A stretch of 64,000 nt of DNA from Pseudanabaena sp. PCC 6802 (GCF_000332175.1 NZ_KB235914.1:3530868-3594867), one strand, 5' to 3'. Counted from the stretch's first letter, positions 42,601 to 47,595 are shown. Program-made: numbers and translations. The notes: a model not told the origin generated them from the sequence alone.

Positions 42601-45150
42601 AGTGCAAATACAAAAGATCGCTACTGGCACTATCGTCCGTTCCGCAACCAAAATCTCGAAACCTTCTCCGAAATGCTTTCCAATGATAAAGCGTTAACCG
42701 AATATCGAGAAGATCCCTTCGATCCACACACTATTGCCAATCTACGCCTCAATACCTATCAAAAAGCAGTAGTAATGAAATATATTGATAATCTACTCGA
42801 TTGGGGAGATTACTTGTTCCGTCAGGATACCCGCGAGTCGATTAATGAGGCAATTCCTCTTTACGTGCTGGCTTTTAATCTACTCGGTCCGCGTCCTAAA
42901 GCGAAGCCAGAGCGTAAATTAGATCCGATGGGAACTTATCAGGATATTCAAGCAGATCTACAGCAAAATAATATTTCTGAACTGCCTGATTTCCTGATCC
43001 CATCAGGCGATCGCCATCTTAACGACAAAGTAGAGATTCCCTTCGATCCTAACCGCAGTGTAATCGCTCGCTTCAGTGTCCCAGAAAATGCCCAATTAAT
43101 GGGTTACTGGGATCGAGTTGAAGGCAGACTTTACAACATTCGCCACAGCCTCAATATTGACGGGGTATTCCGTGCGCTCGATCTGTTCCAACCCCCTATC
43201 GATCCTGCTGCACTGGTTCGAGCCGTTGCAGGTGGTGGATTGGCAGGAGGCATCAGTGCGGCCCTTGCTTCTCTGAATATGCCAGTGCCTCACTACCGCT
43301 ATAGCTTCATGCTCGAAAAAGCCAAGGAAATGAACCGACAGGCGATCGAATTGGGTAGCGCATTACTACAGGCTCTAGAAAAGAAAGATGCCGAAGAGTT
43401 ACTGCTGCTTCAACACACCCATGAGTTGAATATCATGAATCGAATGACGGAGGTAAAACAGCTACAGATTCAGGAGACCGAAACTAACCTTGAGTCGTTA
43501 AAAGCAAGTTTGGAAAATGCTCAAGACCGCAAACAACATTATGAAGCTCTAATGAGCAAGGGGATTAGTTCACTAGAGTTAGCGCAAATTTCTCTTATTC
43601 AAAACGCTTTGGATGCTCGAAAAAGAGCAGGAAATTTCAAGAAGGAGGCTTCCTTAATTGGACTTTTGCCTGATTTTTCTGGTGGCATATCTGGTGGTTT
43701 CCCGACTGCTGCTCACGTTACAGCTTCAATAGGTGGAACACAAGCATCTCGTTTTCATGAGCTAGAAGGAACACGATCAGAACTAACTGCTGATGAAAAA
43801 AATACAGAGTCTCAGACGACGGGGTTAATGGCGAATTACGAGCGCCGAGAACAAGATTGGCAACTCCAGAAAACGATCGCCGAACACGACATCGCTCAAA
43901 TCGAACAGCAAATCGCCGCTACTGAAATTCAAATCAAAATCGCCTCCCGCGAACTGCAAATCCACGAGCTAACCATTAGCCAACATAAGGAAGTCGGAAA
44001 CTTCTATCGCAATAAATTCACCAACAAAGAACTCTATAGCTGGATGACCAGTCGCCTTTCTGGTCTTTACTTCCAAACCTATAAACTCGCCTTTGACTTA
44101 GCTAAAAAAGCCGAGAAAGCTTACCAGTACGAATATGGAACCAACGACACCTACATCGATTTCGGTCATTGGGATAGCCGCCGCAAAGGGTTACTTGCAG
44201 GGGAAGGATTGAGACTCGATCTCGCTCGCTTAGAAAAAGCGGCTTTAGACCAACACTGTCGCTATCTAGAAGTAACCAAACACATTTCCTTACTTCGCCT
44301 CGATCCTAATGCTTTCCTACAACTCAAGGCAACAGGTCGCTGTCAGTTTGGACTAGGAGAACTACTATTCGATCGCGACTTCCCCGGTCACTACTTCCGC
44401 ACCATCAAGTCAGTAACCATCTCAATCCCCGCTGTCATCGGTCCCTACCAGACTTTCAGAGCTACCCTCACCCAAACCAGCAACAAGACCCTATTAGCTC
44501 CCGACATCACAGGAGTCCAATACCTTATGGGCGATGGCGACCAATCCCCCACCACTATTCGCGCTGATTTTCGAGCCAACCAGCAAATTGCTATTTCTAC
44601 AGGGGTTGAAGATAGCGGAATGTTTGAACTTAATTTTGGCGATGGTCGCTATCTACCCTTTGAAGGTACGGGAGCCATTTCGACTTGGCTGCTGGAGATG
44701 CCAAAAGCCACCAATCCCATTGACTTTAGCACCATTTCAGATGTCATCATCCACGTTCGCTATACAGCCAAAGCCGATGGTGGCCTATTCAAGCAAAACG
44801 TCATGGGACTAGAAGCCTTTAAAACCTACGAAGGGGTACGACTGATAAATGTCGCTCAAGAACTAGCAACAGATTGGCATGTCTTCAAGAATTCTGAAAC
44901 AAAAACAGACTTTAACATACCATTAGGCACAATTGCTCCCCCGAACGTCAAAGTTAGCCCTGATAACATTACTATGCAGTATATTCGCAGCGCAGGGTTA
45001 GATGGCAGCTTGACCGATGTAACTTCCCAGTTCAGTCAAGAGTCCAACGAGCAAATACTAACCATTAAAGGTAAAGGTGATGGAAATTTTGACAAGAAGA
45101 ATCTGGAAAACTTATTTGTATTTTTAAGCTTCACTGGATCGCTAGTGTGA
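24622..45150 (+). CDS. Giant TcA-type toxin-complex subunit with about twelve LamG-like domains
   Basis: A 6842-residue protein. Residues 1-300 match the VRP1/TcA N-terminus (QAYRAAQRIQEQITLLWANL, SRSIFGPAAYFVDLLRFIE). Residues about 750-3760 hold about twelve LamG/concanavalin-type domains, each opening like LRFDGVNDYIAIP...FTLEAWV and closing like GSLQEVRIWN. TcA sequence resumes near 3796 (MDLAHLLQLKNEYQQSVDRL). At about 5010-5100 is the classic LYVQRCLMDLE and WMKNYRVWEANRKVFLYPEN. A LamG-like domain near 5270-5630 is interrupted by a coiled coil. Residues 5940-6842 hold the pore and TcB-binding parts (EEIFFHIPFLIANQL, HYFRTIKSVTISIPAVIG). TcA forms the pentameric receptor-binding, membrane-piercing channel. 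Usual length is 2300-2500 residues. The start ATG has a weak RBS; an in-frame ATG two codons later is an alternative. Confidence 0.93.
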   Translation: MVMPTPKALSPIQTLEMFKESHPDLNSIEKILDFSEEIFVKDFTDREPFNGDIRKARQAYRAAQRIQEQITLLWANLKDIGSPVLKEALFNNIPQSFIDYFNSIPAYNRLFGNLDFIETDHSRSIFGPAAYFVDLLRFIEKNIIKNDKNSIPAGHELEKRHLRLFRLPLDKENTFNLVPYIDLVTEALEDIVRRPDEPEKSPYQVLEEAKFPMQLPFHLPLEEIRLYLKQLKISLEEIYRLFSLVGQEAFTDLLPDEDESGEKLTSDRSKILFEELQKKGILDFRGALTDAFQPDDPNFNLILSSDFIEYEKHIVEKLQEYRGLEVAIAREILALSPREYQLIENPVIAESELGKFYGTTRKLSWHVDTTFVDSLNRQVFPDSLRQKFITEKQILSESQYISVFALIQGEKWRISDLQKKKIYIIQKEGARLTISLDVVLEGKGSLEDVEVFIEKTGLTHKQLDALLFLDHSNDEINAGLPRLLFINNTGDVEGYLSITSQFDKNKLFDLDFSADTNADFTDCIELLGQHIFPKMLHKKFVDWGIDLTKSDFEIPDNATDEEKKRLNRLNASASIEVLIDVLVAARSGKWLIKDANDNKLYILQVLEKSLKLYEGKEQKLTIEGDKATALLALLNKPKLSNADLIAVGVELRKNLSLSDKLEINEWKTDKWRVRDSEKNKTYIICHDFNQPSLNQLSVFDEPYDRLENLTLKRLDRIYRFLKLSRKLDWTFADLDWALRTLQKTPVGEKVLRFDGVNDYIAIPNVRDPKDPDAFKDTFTLEAWVQPTQAKINPIFAKGTPDGSFTQFLFYVTPKGKLAFFCNANVSTTQGWGAKLKAENNNQNIFQIKDGELVAINLKNIPTNDRDNKDYGLTLMSDRSIPLDVFTHVAATVNEEKKIDGKNYYQLKFYINGILDSTWSLDNKLPVTDLPDVSEPEKVQIDINIGKNLLNEFLSGSITDICLWNHILSEEDIQTNRFKRLNGREEKLFAYWPLIESLDSQIKDYAVIKDEKKQLYHGILGNDSPHTLPIWVHGDLALDAFPTPLSIYAYHFNGVDEYVGGKVKNLDLNALTIEAWVTIDEAKTYPILLKADVVNKQVQPKYKLWINDDNKLVFWDGWLGQTFTADRAIERSQPQHINWVHIAVAKGAAVELFLNGEAVTATHAPLTSVQVEPSTTLELEDTSILYLGRDFTPNYLKGSLQEVRIWNLNQTQKAIDANRHHQLTGNEPGLVGYWRLDEPNPHLSEARDRTVNKNHLFPGGILELYQPQPKTYNDPILPDPVQSESEILTFGANQYPAIIQNDKREGLGHFEQFTLQFCFKADEPGVGDRKQVLYTQGDKFTGLNIYLSQGRLFTYAWHEDFDGTPIDEPVSLEHSPIEAGKWYHLTFTYDETVEDELFKCSEEDLKEFLKISETNPIQGTDDPKFKNLKQVLAGQLSFTATPNSIKVWIDEPNNQWRIRDYLSGKTFLIRRQDDRLTIYEKTPHPQDEVAYRLYLDGKEKDFKENGFRLDQVGTTYLGSLTPNIFTRFEDGLAPADTDCHFAGQITEFRIWQRVLSDRTIHRLQHIPPELKDKDLICYLPMTEGFGRIVSDHAGPLYENQGLELIIPDQSPNCHDGKLSVGSDTPRWVEVKDLPIFRDRVLKLNGKEQYLLLPYASDLNLIDCDFTLETWIRVEAFATQDMPIVGSDSPKDADDDVAKNQGFYLLLTDRGHIRAGLYGDHVTSEKAIDPKCWHHIAWRFEKAAKTQTLFIDGQPQGTLSDSQSLQNDIPLYLGYRQVKQGYQPPAQSYFTGEVAELKVWSAAREDTQIQETWNQELKGNEDNLEAYWIFDRDPRSLLVDRTNSSHRAPIELGSNSDLETKWNGSTTPFRRQSLALQLNPEADRPIDYIDLAPCVIPDRGTIELWVQFCRTEEQILLDASTADRQHHKHFFIAVSHQTLYFHVTDDSGIETVAHIHLTGFPEAFDSAWHHLVATWEFNPQTAETSIQLILDSFYKDRSRRKGNGKKPEFPSPFLGLKRTIERIDYPTQIPHAQSFQGKISQLRVWDRVLTRQELQRFQNADLEGNEKGLSFCLVVVEEPVASKKLLLYAPKTDRSDVEPLSTHLKDLVSGKIFCLSRLAIPDPHPHWVDIDTGIKLDGEDDFIHLEHYCPTESGTIEVWAKFAPARNQFILDASNDEPQGIPEQQKFFLLEVRDRQLRFGIEDDSDLNCVVHINLDREAHSNFFSQWHHIVVAWQFDKVNQKIKAWLALDGEIVETCKPNSSKNWIHDYIPEWQKPKAHGIEPTFKTLFLGKQRGSYYPWKDCDLPRSFEGEIAQIRIWNCVRSYEDLQNLRDVPLQGTEPGLLVYLPIEEGEGTTLNNLVPNGEHALLFIGGNCDADEKWVTLDRGVQLNGIDEFIELPKYVPSEQGTIEVWGQFSRFWDRVIFDASGDADNCFLLEVNDGSLCYKLLQEPIRFDLTSFPETFDRGWHHIAVTWHSDVEHKKIVTKLYVDGRGPVESDLCLPDKTLQQVLKNLYVGIQRDRDFATKRDRAFIGTVSQIRIWDRALCSEELHRWRYAKLEGSETGLLFNLPIDEGTETKLRDLANGGSAFLKTGGSPLPQWHWQSPQLFHFQQDYVVLPKTEVLGINNSDFTLETWIKLEDLSEVQPILGIRGPRDPQLLAQEQLVLSVNLEGHVLVQMHGKQLAADRIKLFPHRWYHVVCQYQASERKLSLSVLKRDRAHCQYDRCSNHFIATIYTSGSEYSHQLAEHVELYNAHRRLYIGFWRSWNVKTKTWDDNFFRGFIDEVRIWEGTRTRDQIKQDRDRRLRGDEAGLFAYWTLKEDRHRTLYALGSQHHQARIPDRVPQIAALYDLASEQPPIYAPRPAAKLDGYNDYIALGQTFLSNGRTIEFWFKTQQWHHLAAVYEESAIPTLFYDGAAIPDPLPQDFDPKLYEFLLNLNRSTPPDKSSQFFSGQIAELRLWDCPRTPAEIQANFKRRLTGREAHLWAYWPLNEGEETCLYDESEILAPAEWVVGLENTADKWQPLPPPDIREPISIAGLKTSPLSALYLDGKDDFITLGDIADLKLNHDFTVEAWVKIDESAEGKTMAVLGSKALSNIDRSKSILCLGIKAKRPYFSFGGKNSLHPNWNLDQGWHHLTWQYEARSKTMRILVDGIQIAKKNEQPAFTGRGEARIGYCQEWDESSLKDRYFAGGLGEIRIWHSFRSEEEIRAYYKRRLPGEGDILQKLVAYWIFDDRNHTIVPSRVKVEENSYQLVTHSDKDRGQPNWNCIQDRPILLNPLLQKALHFDGKQQYLATDEFQLPSAAFTLEAWVKVEDLDEPRPIFWWSSRERKFEVRISQEGKVQFLNANGETLVETEDAAKITPASFNNIAVTVQPQDGEEVITLWINGKDEGSDCVPVPTPLDNPQDSLFQVGRGNPDGSSTYFKGSIQEIRIWNRAKTGLELQQHLYYPLQLQPILSDLLAYWPLAKLQENSSGLYAPNLVKDKPALLRLGGLLETRKPDAGEPMQFLDARRPVLTLPISKGTLHQLPILSFKQQHHPDRSQRTVEVWFVCDNPFLADKQLVYEEKRKDPRLESVSFRAFTLAFRHQNVNVLSYLILYQFLIYRHLSIYVQSGQVHFEIFNQLEPEDKCPDRLDDWFVSTIKTDRIQAGRWHHVALVLDGRDEICDNAIYALLDGRVIDTQPAFQLWGTPEYAIVGGLEFALSSNDASLSIHGIANPLIGQIKEVRVWEAARSPKAIKNSLDEQLQNNQFKLFDKDKPEQILFRWETHNLPKGFVSGMRLLAATEPSISDPQIPLMDLAHLLQLKNEYQQSVDRLCSLWAEVKHIGIADRRTLFDDIFNSGGTSRPLHKFNPDRLNPGGTSRPVDKLNLNLEKIGFSDSSFLKMSSADQYWSYGQRIRWEVNSTETSQRQIRTRLMSALRVSSPDLVLMVQAISGEVDTVILDGSYLSQLYRLKLLATLLKLSIEDAIKLRNLLKQEYKDTTPLNDLAHFTIQDAIKLKTRADWMRETEIDLSEYDYLVNDKEDKRVSVPYKDTDVFDMAVALLNQCREHLLSPQGLVTEGISESASEKIYQQLKDDGNIQEITLQLPSGNNNTDTVVNLGVIQPGFAPGALSPDNYLELIAQYSNWLAAFEGAIDLTIARRKAYILFKTSLEVAISSDEFLKKIQNEFQKKGFVLSSSKLITREWLIKDKENNNYLIENNDDGLFSIKPIDNADILSFAVDTAFEKSLNQQIIPEDLRTLLVSKNISLSPDASVTTTEWLLEWSIKDQSNKNQKKAYLIILITGEEKQLQVIQTDSIGDNKKFTLDSKFIDKFISELNNTNVSPDLQIEFLRNEIKLPQQIEIITKEWQIEDKANGKTYAIKHEPKHKFSIYLIDSTDKILGIDLAFDEQLNEQRVSNDLCAFFSQKKAPLALPITVKIQEWELSEVFDEDKQKTQRSYTVCLNPEQNPNKPKEINLDIYGGWIDDLGRVILEEVLLPNLPNIEGSFTSKLELLPLNYVSTEQTEFLETVEKLRGYFLKENYFLSQDLVIQKRWEVEDGSRIYSIQQTQDNLLNVYQSDRFGKSLLFTVPPSLSLIEKLNQETVPIELFEQKGYTLSPKPTLEKEWLIIDRIQQTSYLIRHNTRENQLDVLDIQDPEQLSLKKLQNAYKSVTPKPSNEKLLEVKAKLLKQQKLQSSLVPYITAKLIALRDGLLGTLLTPLADLLGTNPDRLKLIIESTKDNSIEGNTYGKGQLFAEKYLQEINKVAIAQDKDKALLQSSALRDDLKQWSKILFLLSQFALSDFEIAVLLKQPKVFGLEALDLLKPSQSDLTDLYTFVKLKTELRDPTDPSDRSNKLVRILQKEEGLTISSLTNWTDAEINTLCESLKIEAGSLAMLDLDRLSQGFRLIRKLGTNAQYLVDLATETSDLKAFDPIKSADPRYEFYQRHAEVLFNLMRARYNAEQWPLVYKPLHDLLAVQKRDGLTAFVMEELSDKIQNRKSPDLLYEYLLIDVQTGSEVDTSRIVQGIASLQLYVQRCLMDLEAGVKPETIPPKEWEWMKNYRVWEANRKVFLYPENYIEPELRDTKTPEFEALEEELLQDEITQDTVERAIIHYLDKVKELVDLKIVGAYLHKEIGAQGKQKIVLYLIGRTNSHPGIYYYREYIVSKDRWLSWEKIDLAINSDFVSPVYAFNKLFIFWVELTITKKDADENGKKVSRDFYKPTVKYSYYNFDKTWTVPKIYLELPADFQVNANQEPDPNLQRVFVQNIKEFAPPKDSRQLIPVNDNFSNVKVAIISKSADLARFIPNFSMDKLTWSFWVKISNVFAIPPGEVSLSDLPQKTLMLFSYGDPQSNENTETKVKATFANQFIPIPEIVDLKRRLEDIQIEVANAQNEFDTQQVEVTNAQNEFDTQQVEVTNAQNEFDIKQTELTNIQLQINEAQILVTNARILLENASNEDARDAARQELQTAQSNLNQIRLQLDPAQQALNQALDVLQTARNELNQARQTLQTARNELNRARQTLQTARNNLNQAQNNWEEALKRPHWQEQLVFAFHIGDQKFETTKLSFNTWQYVAIIAKHDGSAYDVNLLVFKQDAQPITPSTTPDINESKRLTVSIISPAKKLSIGQIDPVNVEQAFTAQMSEFQLRGIAGNPGEIANNRYNREENAISQGLRLALDGREGKVTVESSTLQLKVISANIIPVEPRERILILYRDQKKILRDSLDDELHFSLNLSLKQSVPETYDYDLILNESRLSITYADSLLNYGEYLAADASFQKLVTLIFRNSNLIQGIAQYYTLKAFWDRNILLDNLKIKEVSLLDVNNQPGWYILDTGDEQFLIRIAIDVEKLKTTEERMTLEYGSRTANQPQPISLFLEHDTVLSVEKPQDNQSPRSPSFKYQFDRLNTFAIHELSKRLFQGGIDSFLSLDSQEIKRLELEFSNYKPVPGFDFATPPSITLPTIDFKGANHLYFEEIFFHIPFLIANQLNTDQRFAEAQKWYHYIFNPTAQEDSSSANTKDRYWHYRPFRNQNLETFSEMLSNDKALTEYREDPFDPHTIANLRLNTYQKAVVMKYIDNLLDWGDYLFRQDTRESINEAIPLYVLAFNLLGPRPKAKPERKLDPMGTYQDIQADLQQNNISELPDFLIPSGDRHLNDKVEIPFDPNRSVIARFSVPENAQLMGYWDRVEGRLYNIRHSLNIDGVFRALDLFQPPIDPAALVRAVAGGGLAGGISAALASLNMPVPHYRYSFMLEKAKEMNRQAIELGSALLQALEKKDAEELLLLQHTHELNIMNRMTEVKQLQIQETETNLESLKASLENAQDRKQHYEALMSKGISSLELAQISLIQNALDARKRAGNFKKEASLIGLLPDFSGGISGGFPTAAHVTASIGGTQASRFHELEGTRSELTADEKNTESQTTGLMANYERREQDWQLQKTIAEHDIAQIEQQIAATEIQIKIASRELQIHELTISQHKEVGNFYRNKFTNKELYSWMTSRLSGLYFQTYKLAFDLAKKAEKAYQYEYGTNDTYIDFGHWDSRRKGLLAGEGLRLDLARLEKAALDQHCRYLEVTKHISLLRLDPNAFLQLKATGRCQFGLGELLFDRDFPGHYFRTIKSVTISIPAVIGPYQTFRATLTQTSNKTLLAPDITGVQYLMGDGDQSPTTIRADFRANQQIAISTGVEDSGMFELNFGDGRYLPFEGTGAISTWLLEMPKATNPIDFSTISDVIIHVRYTAKADGGLFKQNVMGLEAFKTYEGVRLINVAQELATDWHVFKNSETKTDFNIPLGTIAPPNVKVSPDNITMQYIRSAGLDGSLTDVTSQFSQESNEQILTIKGKGDGNFDKKNLENLFVFLSFTGSLV
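40732..40857 (+). repeat. 42-bp tandem repeat inside the TcA gene, first array
   Basis: Three copies start at 40732, 40774 and 40816. The first two are nearly identical and the third has drifted. Each encodes 14 residues (NAQNEFDTQQVEVT), two heptads of a coiled coil. The near-identity of copies at DNA level indicates recent duplication. Confidence 0.85.
41047..41172 (+). repeat. 42-bp tandem repeat inside the TcA gene, second array
   Basis: Copies start at 41047, 41089 and 41131 with only a few differences until the third decays. Each encodes the 14-residue unit LQTARNELNQARQT. The same period as the first array but an unrelated sequence shows independent expansion of two-heptad units in the same coiled coil. 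Confidence 0.85.
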
Positions 45151-45175
45151 AGATTACCCTCACCTTGAAAAATTC

Positions 45176-45307
45176 ATGACACTAACACTATTGCAAGAAT
45201 TACTTGCACTACCCAATGAAACCGAGTGGGTAGAGTTCAAGCATAACAATAGCGCCCCAGACAACGAATCAAGGAAACATGCCAAGTACGTGCCATTTGG
45301 GGCATAG
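45176..45307 (+). pseudogene. N-terminal stub of an AlbA_2 (Schlafen-type) domain protein
   Basis: A 43-codon frame encodes MTLTLLQELLALPNETEWVE and FKHNN, which is how AlbA_2-domain ATP-binding/regulator proteins begin in cyanobacteria (LPNETEWVEFKHNN). After NNSAPDN the family sequence is lost and a stop follows. The bulk of the gene is gone, probably through recombination next to the repeats and integrase that follow. It lies 26 bp after the TcA stop. Confidence 0.6.
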
Positions 45308-45310
45308 ATT

Positions 45311-45431
45311 TTATATGACTGTTATTTGACTAATGTGCTAAATCCAAACGCAAGACTGACCGTCTCAATCTGTACAGTCCTTATACGGCAAGCATTACAC
45401 TTTGCAGATCTTATATGACTTTTATTTGACT
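45311..45431 (+). repeat. Pair of 21-bp direct repeats exactly 100 bp apart
   Basis: TTATATGACTGTTATTTGAC plus T at 45311-45331 recurs at 45411-45431 with a single base change (G to T at the 11th position). Each unit itself contains two similar halves, TTATATGAC and TTATTTGAC. They lie between the AlbA_2 stub and the umuD-like gene, close to an integrase, so core-site, arm-site or deletion-scar origins are possible. Confidence 0.7.
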
Positions 45432-45480
45432 TACAGCAAGCGATCGCCTGACCGCATGTTTTAGCTCGGTTAAGTTATGT

Positions 45481-45933
45481 CTAGGGCTGACCAAGCAGCT
45501 TCGTTCCTCTTGGCAAGTCACGCACAACTCTGATGACTACTCCCCAAACATGAAAGTCGTCATCTGGACTGACACGTAGAGGCTTATAGTTAGGATTTGC
45601 TGCCAACAGTACTATCCCATTATTCTCCCACTTAAGTTGCTTAACGGTGAGGTCACCATTGACAACAGCGATCGCAATATCAAGCTCCATCAGCTCAGTG
45701 GTTTGCTCTACCATCAGCATATCGCCATGATTGATGCCTGCATTAATCATCGAATCACCAGCTACATGCAAGAGGAATGTCTTATCAGGATGCTTGATGA
45801 AATCTTTCAAGTCGATCTCATCCTCAATATAATCCTCAACAGAGGAAGGGGAACCCGCAGGGACGGGGCACATATACAGAGGGAATCGCGCCTTACTCGA
45901 ACAACTTGCTCTATAAATTGCTACAACTTTCAT
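45481..45933 (-). CDS. umuD: UmuD/LexA-type S24 peptidase
   Basis: A 150-residue protein if started at MKVVAIYRASC (45933), the usual UmuD beginning; a frame 10 codons longer exists. Autocleavage would occur at the Ala-Gly of PVPAGSPSS. The catalytic Ser is in HVAGDSMINAGI and the Lys in VVNGDLTVKQLKW. UmuD is cleaved upon SOS induction and then joins UmuC in translesion polymerase V. No umuC is adjacent; instead an integrase lies upstream on the same strand 66 bp away, so this copy may serve a mobile element or be an orphan remnant that remains intact. Confidence 0.85.
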   Translation of the reverse strand: MKVVAIYRASCSSKARFPLYMCPVPAGSPSSVEDYIEDEIDLKDFIKHPDKTFLLHVAGDSMINAGINHGDMLMVEQTTELMELDIAIAVVNGDLTVKQLKWENNGIVLLAANPNYKPLRVSPDDDFHVWGVVIRVVRDLPRGTKLLGQP

Positions 45934-45998
45934 AAAAAGACGATATTGAAAACTGTACGTCAATCATAAAGCTATATCTTGTTTTATGACAATAGTTT

Positions 45999-47108
45999 TC
46001 AGCTATTTAGTGCAGAATTTCCAACTTTTTCATCTTTTTTCTGTGGTGGGCGCGGTCTGTCAGGTCGAAGCATGATCGTTTCATAGGCTCTAGCATGATG
46101 GCGATCGCTGATCCATCGATGATAAGTTTCGCTGTGGATAGCCATTGAGTGTCCCATTTGCTGAGCCGCCAATTCGATTGGCAGTCCAAATTCCATCGAA
46201 CGAATTGCCCACGCATGGCGCAGATCGTAAGGAGCAAAAGGTACTTTGTACTTCCAGAACTGTCTGTTGGCAGCGTTACCTGGCTTTTGAACTTTTGGAT
46301 GTTTGGGATTGCTCAGGTCAAAAATCTCCACCCATTCAGGATAAATAGGATAGACTCTGCGATCACCTGTCTTCCCATCAGTAATATTCAGGATAGGCAT
46401 ATCATCAAAGTTGAGAAATGCTAGTTCGCTAGGTCTGATGCCATAAGTTGCCAGTATGCCATATGCCCATTGCCAGCTAGGAGTAGGAATGCGGTGAAAC
46501 CACTCCTGTATTAGATCGTCGGTTGGAATATCCCGAGGCTGTACTTTTCTGGGCGAGTAATTGCCAATATAGTCTTTGAGATCGTTTTCGAGAGGGACAC
46601 TAGCGAATTTAGCAAGCGATCGCAGGGCAAGACAGTATCGGCGACGGGTGCGCGTATCAGGTTTGGTACTGAGCACCAGATCCATAATCGCTCGCTCGGT
46701 GAGAAGCTTGTCATGGGGTAAACGCTTGAATACTTCGTCATAGTTCTTCTGCCATGTCACAGGTGAGCGATCGGCTTTAGCAAAGTAGTCAGTCTTGAAT
46801 TGACCAATCAGATCGACAATTGCTAGTTTTTCAGTCTGTTGGTCATCAAATTTGAGAAAAGGTGTCCAATCGAAGCGTTGCTGATCCAGCAACCCCGAAA
46901 CTTCCTTAGCCTTGGCCTCCGCAAAGCTGAGTCCCGTTGCTGTGGCATTTACCCCTAGAAAAATTCTTTGTCGGGAAGGACGAGTCAGCTCGCTTTCTGG
47001 TTTTGGTGGCAATGTACCTCGTAGAACAAGGCGATCGCCGATTTGTTCAATACGTAAGCGGATCTTTCCAGCGCGTAGGCGCGCATTGGCTTGTTCGAGT
47101 CTGTCCAT
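45999..47108 (-). CDS. Tyrosine recombinase (integrase)
   Basis: A 369-residue protein. An N-terminal segment of about 75 residues (LEQANARLRAGKIRLRIEQIGDRL, LPPKPES) is the Arm-type domain common in cyanobacterial integrases. A core-binding domain follows, then the catalytic domain with the first Arg in TYGIRPSELAF, the HxxR-type box in YDLRHAWAIRS and the nucleophile Tyr in GHSMAIHSETYHRW. All catalytic residues seem present. A stub of a homologous gene faces it at 47495. Upstream lies a four-copy 10-bp repeat. Its cognate element is not obvious. Confidence 0.88.
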   Translation of the reverse strand: MDRLEQANARLRAGKIRLRIEQIGDRLVLRGTLPPKPESELTRPSRQRIFLGVNATATGLSFAEAKAKEVSGLLDQQRFDWTPFLKFDDQQTEKLAIVDLIGQFKTDYFAKADRSPVTWQKNYDEVFKRLPHDKLLTERAIMDLVLSTKPDTRTRRRYCLALRSLAKFASVPLENDLKDYIGNYSPRKVQPRDIPTDDLIQEWFHRIPTPSWQWAYGILATYGIRPSELAFLNFDDMPILNITDGKTGDRRVYPIYPEWVEIFDLSNPKHPKVQKPGNAANRQFWKYKVPFAPYDLRHAWAIRSMEFGLPIELAAQQMGHSMAIHSETYHRWISDRHHARAYETIMLRPDRPRPPQKKDEKVGNSALNS

Positions 47109-47494
47109 AAAAAACTGTGGAACTCCCTTATGTCTGAAGTTTGTAAGCCCAAGTTATTGTGACCACTTTTATGACCGATTATAGCGAAAATTTTGATAAA
47201 TTTTGATATCTCTTGATATGTGTTGATATCGTGAAACCCCTTTAAAATAATGGTTAGAGACTAGATTTAAAGGTCTTCAGGTTGCTAATGGTTACGGTCT
47301 CTCTGACCGCATTCTACTTAACTACAAAAGCCTTGACATCCATACCCAGGTTGCTTTCTAGACTGGTATTGCACCTTTCAACAGCTACCAGAACAGGTCA
47401 AAAAGTACCAACATTTTTGCTAAATTTAGGCCAAATTTTAGTCTAGACTAAATGACTATGTAGCTCTATTTTGGTATGGGGCAAAGTTTATCCT
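47109..47494. other. 386-bp intergenic region upstream of the integrase
   Basis: Besides the four-copy 10-bp repeat (47191-47230), it contains the small palindrome CGGTCTCTCTGACCG (47295-47309). No ORF. As it lies between two outward-facing recombinase genes (one intact, one a stub), it is a likely control region for recombination. Confidence 0.4.
47191..47230. repeat. Four tandem 10-bp repeats, consensus TNTTGATATN
   Basis: The successive decamers TTTTGATAAA, TTTTGATATC, TCTTGATATG and TGTTGATATC are perfectly in phase at one helical turn. They lie 83-122 bp upstream of the integrase ATG. The phasing would place a bound protein repeatedly on one DNA face, as for a repressor or recombination directionality factor. 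Confidence 0.75.
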
Positions 47495-47575
47495 ATGGAA
47501 AAACCGATCCAAGCCAACGATCGCCTAAAAGCAGGTAAAGTTAGTTACGCATCGAACAAGTCAGCGATCGCATAG
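47495..47575 (+). pseudogene. N-terminal fragment of a second tyrosine recombinase
   Basis: A 26-codon frame begins MEKPIQANDRLKAGKV, which aligns with the start of the intact integrase nearby (LEQANARLRAGKIRL). It then diverges and stops, 11 bp before the IS element. It looks like the truncated remainder of a divergent integrase gene. Short, so moderate confidence. Confidence 0.45.
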
Positions 47576-47595
47576 CTTGGAAAATTGGGAGCATC

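Noticed and set aside
24622..45150. The giant ORF as a polyketide/non-ribosomal peptide synthetase or a plain adhesin
   Set aside because: No synthetase motifs; TcA signatures at the N- and C-terminal parts are specific.
45311..45431. The 21-bp repeats as definite attachment sites of the integrase at 45999
   Set aside because: Both copies are on one side of the integrase and only 100 bp apart, so they do not bound an element containing it.
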